From NCBI RefSeq assembly GCF_900114115.1, contig NZ_FORX01000011.1, forward strand, positions 35,816-99,815: a stretch of 64,000 bases of DNA, in the 5' to 3' direction. Position numbers and translations under genes: made by a program. This document shows positions 63,940-64,000 of this stretch, piece after piece. The notes under the pieces were generated by a model that was not told the DNA's origin, ran no database searches, and saw only the letters and a program-made list of their open reading frames with translations. The stretch's first letter is position 1, and every line of letters starts with the position of its first letter. This DNA comes from Desulfomicrobium apsheronum (lineage in GTDB: Bacteria > Desulfobacterota > Desulfovibrionia > Desulfovibrionales > Desulfomicrobiaceae).

Positions 63940-63988
63940 CGATTTCCAAAGGCTCATGTAGACGGCTACACTTCACCTTTGAAAATCG
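63940..63988. repeat. Palindromic intergenic element
   Basis: CGATTTCCAAAGG (63940-63952) and CCTTTGAAAATCG (63976-63988) are inverted copies with one mismatch. They enclose a second dyad, TGTAG/CTACA. This REP/MITE-like palindrome is of the kind a Y1 transposase such as the one upstream could mobilise. It continues to the window end. Confidence 0.6.
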
Positions 63989-64000
63989 GTTCGCGCCTTG

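Overview
The window looks like a chromosomal segment of a Gram-negative, motile, surface-associated bacterium. The best guess is a deltaproteobacterial sulfate reducer of the Desulfovibrionales (Desulfomicrobium/Desulfovibrio type). This is inferred from gene content and style: GC-rich core genes, receiver-domain proteins with HDOD, HD-GYP and GGDEF outputs, an MSHA-like pilus locus and a REP-associated transposase. No rRNA or other taxonomic marker is present, so the assignment is tentative.

Layout. (1) 1-7128, minus strand: a tightly overlapping lipid/polyketide operon with a lipoprotein, FabG-like reductase, two complete ketosynthases, a CrtI-like FAD enzyme, ACP, PlsC-like acyltransferase, second lipoprotein and a radical SAM gene running off the left edge. 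The set recalls ladderane-like or aryl-polyene-like clusters. (2) 7129-9532: an accessory gap with a small lipoprotein gene, a truncated tRNA 3' end with its terminator, and gene debris. (3) 9533-25478, minus strand: an MSHA-type pilus locus with TPR protein, secretin, PilP/MshK-, PilM/N- and PilO-like proteins, platform protein, c-di-GMP-binding-type ATPase, ExeA-like AAA ATPase and six prepilins, one of them fused to a lectin-like domain. (4) 25523-39304: a signalling block with one large sensor kinase and seven receiver proteins whose outputs are HD-GYP, HDOD (two), GGDEF, a degenerate HD domain, an ATPase-like domain and LuxR. (5) 39430-43669: small genes including a lipoprotein C39 peptidase translationally coupled to a membrane PilZ protein, and a GDP-fucose-synthase-like protein that has lost its catalytic residues. 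(6) 44087-62261, plus strand: a surface polysaccharide cluster. It starts with GC-rich galE and a UDP-sugar dehydrogenase, then becomes strongly AT-rich (flippase, TupA-like, MurB-like, MurA-like, glycosyltransferases, polymerase). It is interrupted by a dead IS3 element, an ISL3 remnant, a decayed acetyltransferase, a candidate nuclease/membrane-protein pair and an acyltransferase-3 stump. (7) 62271-64000: a REP-associated tyrosine transposase, a diverged 139-bp repeat, a small hypothetical gene and a palindromic intergenic element.

How the parts may work together. The pilus, the PilZ/C39 pair and the signalling block share c-di-GMP as a likely common currency: GGDEF synthesis, HD-GYP hydrolysis, and MshEN and PilZ effectors. 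The HD-GYP gene lies directly in front of the prepilin genes. A dyad box (ATACG-N9-CGTAT) lies upstream of two pilus operons, and a strong half-match occurs ahead of the polysaccharide cluster. The window may therefore encode one surface-attachment programme of pilus, glycan and second-messenger control. Two genes (lipoprotein at 7128, MurB-like at 48962) start out of frame across poly-A runs, which suggests slippage, phase variation or assembly error.
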